Position numbers and translations under genes: made by a program. This document shows positions 61,604 through 64,000 of a stretch of DNA of 64,000 nucleotides, in pieces; the stretch's first letter is position 1, and each line of letters begins with the position of its first letter. A model generated the notes under the pieces. It did not search any database. It worked only from the letters and a program-made list of their open reading frames with translations, and was not told the origin of the DNA. Origin of the DNA: Mycolicibacterium aurum (lineage in GTDB: Bacteria; Actinomycetota; Actinomycetes; Mycobacteriales; Mycobacteriaceae); contig NZ_LR134356.1 of assembly GCF_900637195.1 (NCBI RefSeq), positions 3,348,001-3,412,000 of the forward strand, read 5' to 3'.

Positions 61604-63979
61604 ATGGCACCGAGAACGATCGAATTCGACGACATCACCGACGACCGATTCGGCGGCAAGGCGGCCGGCCTCGCGGAACTGCGCCGCCTCGGGCTCGCCG
61701 TGCCCGTCGGGTTCGTCATTGCGAACGCCTCGGCAGAGGGCGCCCCCGACGACGCGGCGGCCAGGTTCGCACAGATGACCGACGCCGGTGCGACCCCGGT
61801 GGCCGTGAGATCGTCGGCGGTCGGGGAAGACGGCGTCGAGCAGTCCTTCGCCGGCCAGTACGACACCGTGCTCGGCGTCGATTCCGTCGATGGCTTCGCC
61901 GCGGCCGTGCGCAAGTGCGCCGCCTCGGTGGGTTCCCAACGCGCCGAGTCCTACAGCGGGCATTCCGCCGCCGTCATGAACGTCGTCGTGCAGCAGATGG
62001 TCGACGCGCGGGCGGCCGGTGTGGTGTTCACCGCGGATCCGGCCACGGGGCGGCGCGATCTCATGGTGATCGACGCCATCGCCGGGCTCGGCGAAGCACT
62101 TGTCGACGGAAGCGCCTCCCCCGACCACATCGTGCTCAACCCCGACGGCACGACCGCGGTCTGCGAGGTGAGCGCCGAGGCGGTGCTGTCGGCCGAGGAC
62201 GTCACCGAGATCCGGTCAGGGGCACTCCGCGCTGCCGACCACTGGGGCAGGCCTATGGATCTGGAGTGGGCGATCGACCAGGCCGGGAAGCTGTGGTGGC
62301 TGCAGGCACGGCCCATCACCACGCTGCCCGGGGACCTCAACGAGATGGACTCCCCGGTCGCCGGTGCCTCGCATGTCTATACGCGCTGCAACATCGGCGA
62401 GATGATGCCGGGTGCGTTCTGTCCGCTGACGGCATCGGTGTCGGGATTTGCCATCGACTACGCCATGCAGATGACGCAGGTGGTGGCCCGAGCCCAGGAC
62501 GACTATGACACGCCGTGGCTCCAGGTCGGCTACTTCTATGGTCACATGTTCTTGAACATGACCGAGGGGACGGCGCTGAGCTCAGGCATCCTGGGCAACT
62601 CCCTCGAACAGTTCTCGATGTCGATCTGCGGGCGCGTGGTCGACGAGCTGGAGGCCAAGCCGCCGGAGCCGTTCGCCCGCAAGCTCGTCAACACGATCCG
62701 GCTGTCGTCCTACGCGCTGTCGGCCGGTCCGGCGATCCGCAGGCTGAGCACTCAGATCTCCGGCTTCCGGATCCCGACCAGTGACGACCCGAAGGTTGTC
62801 CTGCAGCAGCTGGAGTCCGGCGTCGACCTGTACTGCGAGGTCACGCTCACCCACGTGCGGTCATCCTCACGCGCGGCGGTGGCGGCCAACATCCTGGAGA
62901 GCTTCCTGGTCAGAGACGCGGTCAAGAACGGCCGCACCGAAGAAGAGGGCCAGGCCGAGGCGATCCAGCTCATGGCGGGCGCTGCCGACGTCGAGAGCGC
63001 GATGATGCTCTCCGAACTCGACGCCGTCGTAGGGGCCATCGCAGAAGACCGTGACGTCGCCGAGAAGTTCCTTTCCGCGACTCCCGAGGACGCGGTGACC
63101 GGGTTGCGCGCCGCCCCGCACAGAAGCGGTGTGGCGTTGCGGCAGTTCCTGATTCGACACGGTCACCGCGGCTACCGCGAGCTGTGCATGCGCGATCCGT
63201 CCTGGGCCGAGGATCCCGGCGGACTGGGTTCGATGATGCAGGTCATGGTGCGCTCAGCTCTGGATCCCGTCGATCGCGGCCCGATCCACAGACAGGCCGA
63301 CGCGCCGCGCTCACGGGCCGTCAGGTTTCTCGCCCGGCTCGCTCAGGGCGGTGCGCGCGGGCGCGAGGAGACCAAGTCCAAGATGGCGCTGATGGCGCAC
63401 GCGCTCAAGCGCGGGTACCACCATCTGGGTCAGGTGCTGGCCGGCACGGGACGGCTACCCGACGCCGATCTGGTGTTTTTCTTCGACCGTGGCGAGTTGC
63501 ATCGTGTCGTGAACGACGCGGACATCACCGAGTTCGTCCAGCGTGCGGTCAAGCGGCGGGAAGCACTGGCGTTCCAGGACTCGCTGGAATTCGACGACGT
63601 GTCGGTGGGCCGCCCTACGCCGGTGGTCGCGCCGCCGCCGAGCACCTTCGCCGACGATGTGATCGCCGGCCGGCCCGCCAGCCGCGGGACGGTGGAAGGC
63701 ATTGTCCGCGTGGCGAAATCGATCCAGGATGCGCGAGACGTGCAGCGCGGAGAGATCCTGGTGGCACCGGTGACCGATGTGGGGTGGACGCCGTTCTTCA
63801 CCGTCATCGGCGCACTGGTCACCGACATCGGCAGCTCGGTCTCCCACGGTGCCGTCGTGGCGCGCGAGTACGGTCTGCCCTGCGTGGTGAACACGCTGGT
63901 GGCCACGCAGGTGCTGAAGACCGGCGACCACGTGCGTGTCGACGGTGACCGAGGCCTGGTCACCCGGCTCAGTTCTTGA
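61604..63979 (+). CDS. ATP-grasp/phosphohistidine enzyme (Rph/PEP-synthase-like)
   Basis: A 791-aa dikinase-type enzyme. The N-terminal ATP-grasp domain has FGGKAAGLAELRRLGL, VRSSAVGEDGVEQSFAGQYD, VVFTADPATGRRDL and LWWLQARPIT. The last 90 residues are the swivelling domain with catalytic H748 in SSVSHGAVVAREYGLPCV. The PEP barrel is absent, and the order ATP, middle, His is that of rifampin phosphotransferase. Residues about 270-690 are the substrate domain and are not recognisable. It starts two bases after the F420 gene. Confidence 0.85.
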   Translation: MAPRTIEFDDITDDRFGGKAAGLAELRRLGLAVPVGFVIANASAEGAPDDAAARFAQMTDAGATPVAVRSSAVGEDGVEQSFAGQYDTVLGVDSVDGFAAAVRKCAASVGSQRAESYSGHSAAVMNVVVQQMVDARAAGVVFTADPATGRRDLMVIDAIAGLGEALVDGSASPDHIVLNPDGTTAVCEVSAEAVLSAEDVTEIRSGALRAADHWGRPMDLEWAIDQAGKLWWLQARPITTLPGDLNEMDSPVAGASHVYTRCNIGEMMPGAFCPLTASVSGFAIDYAMQMTQVVARAQDDYDTPWLQVGYFYGHMFLNMTEGTALSSGILGNSLEQFSMSICGRVVDELEAKPPEPFARKLVNTIRLSSYALSAGPAIRRLSTQISGFRIPTSDDPKVVLQQLESGVDLYCEVTLTHVRSSSRAAVAANILESFLVRDAVKNGRTEEEGQAEAIQLMAGAADVESAMMLSELDAVVGAIAEDRDVAEKFLSATPEDAVTGLRAAPHRSGVALRQFLIRHGHRGYRELCMRDPSWAEDPGGLGSMMQVMVRSALDPVDRGPIHRQADAPRSRAVRFLARLAQGGARGREETKSKMALMAHALKRGYHHLGQVLAGTGRLPDADLVFFFDRGELHRVVNDADITEFVQRAVKRREALAFQDSLEFDDVSVGRPTPVVAPPPSTFADDVIAGRPASRGTVEGIVRVAKSIQDARDVQRGEILVAPVTDVGWTPFFTVIGALVTDIGSSVSHGAVVAREYGLPCVVNTLVATQVLKTGDHVRVDGDRGLVTRLSS

Positions 63980-63998
63980 CATGCAAGTAACCACTTGC
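63976..63998 (+). promoter_or_regulatory. Promoter/operator at the right edge
   Basis: A TTGACA -35 hexamer (63976-63981) overlaps the preceding stop codon and is followed by the dyad GCAAGT AACC ACTTGC (63983-63998). It probably controls a gene beyond the window. Confidence 0.5.
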
Positions 63999-64000
63999 CT

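Overview
The window is high-GC DNA from a rapidly growing Mycobacterium (Mycolicibacterium type). The evidence is a dense set of genes whose order I recognise from the M. tuberculosis chromosome between argC and Rv1627c, here in the opposite overall orientation: argJ-argC, pheS-pheT, infC-rpmI-rplT-tsnR, lysX, the Rv1639c- and Rv1638A-type genes, uvrA, an Rv1637c-type hydrolase, an Rv1636-type universal stress protein, an Rv1634-type efflux pump, uvrB, coaE (with the mycobacterial GrpB-like extension), rpsA, polA and the Rv1628c/Rv1627c-type DUF35/lipid-transfer pair. The synteny statement comes from memory, not from an alignment. Many genes also show the mycobacterial leaderless layout, with a TANNNT box six to eight bases before an ATG or GTG.

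Layout: 1-2.8 kb holds the arg operon head and lhgO. 2.9-6.5 kb holds pheST. 6.5-14.9 kb is accessory: a glutamate-synthase-like flavoprotein, a lipoprotein with a nucleotidyltransferase-like motif set, a bestrophin, a class III cyclase, an MpaB-family oxygenase/acyl-CoA dehydrogenase/SDR operon, and an SRPBCC-ArsR pair. 14.9-22.6 kb is translation (tsnR, rplT, rpmI, infC) and lysX with its partners. 22.6-28.3 kb is an accessory island encoding a TPR protein, a CHAT-family (caspase-like) protease, two unknown proteins and a small membrane protein; this is the best candidate for an undescribed system. 28.3-38.7 kb mixes an LpqH-type lipoprotein, an AlkZ-like protein, uvrA, fda, usp, a cutinase, a paired SMR exporter with its TetR regulator, and tRNA-Cys. 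38.8-52 kb is an MFS pump, uvrB, coaE, rpsA, a PrsW-like membrane protease, a TRIC-family channel, a thioesterase and polA. 52-64 kb is catabolic or accessory: a LysR/flavoprotein/hydrolase unit, a KstR-type lipid-metabolism pair, an SDR, a frameshifted GAF-EAL protein, and a TetR-controlled operon ending in a large ATP-grasp/phosphohistidine enzyme.

Regulatory DNA is unusually readable. There is an ARG-box-like dyad before argC, RecA-NDp (PafBC-type) promoters before uvrA and uvrB, a perfect KstR motif before the DUF35 gene, a 42-bp TetR palindrome over the SMR operon start, twin dyads before the SRPBCC-ArsR operon, and an ATC start codon for infC. Functions marked unknown were not recognised.
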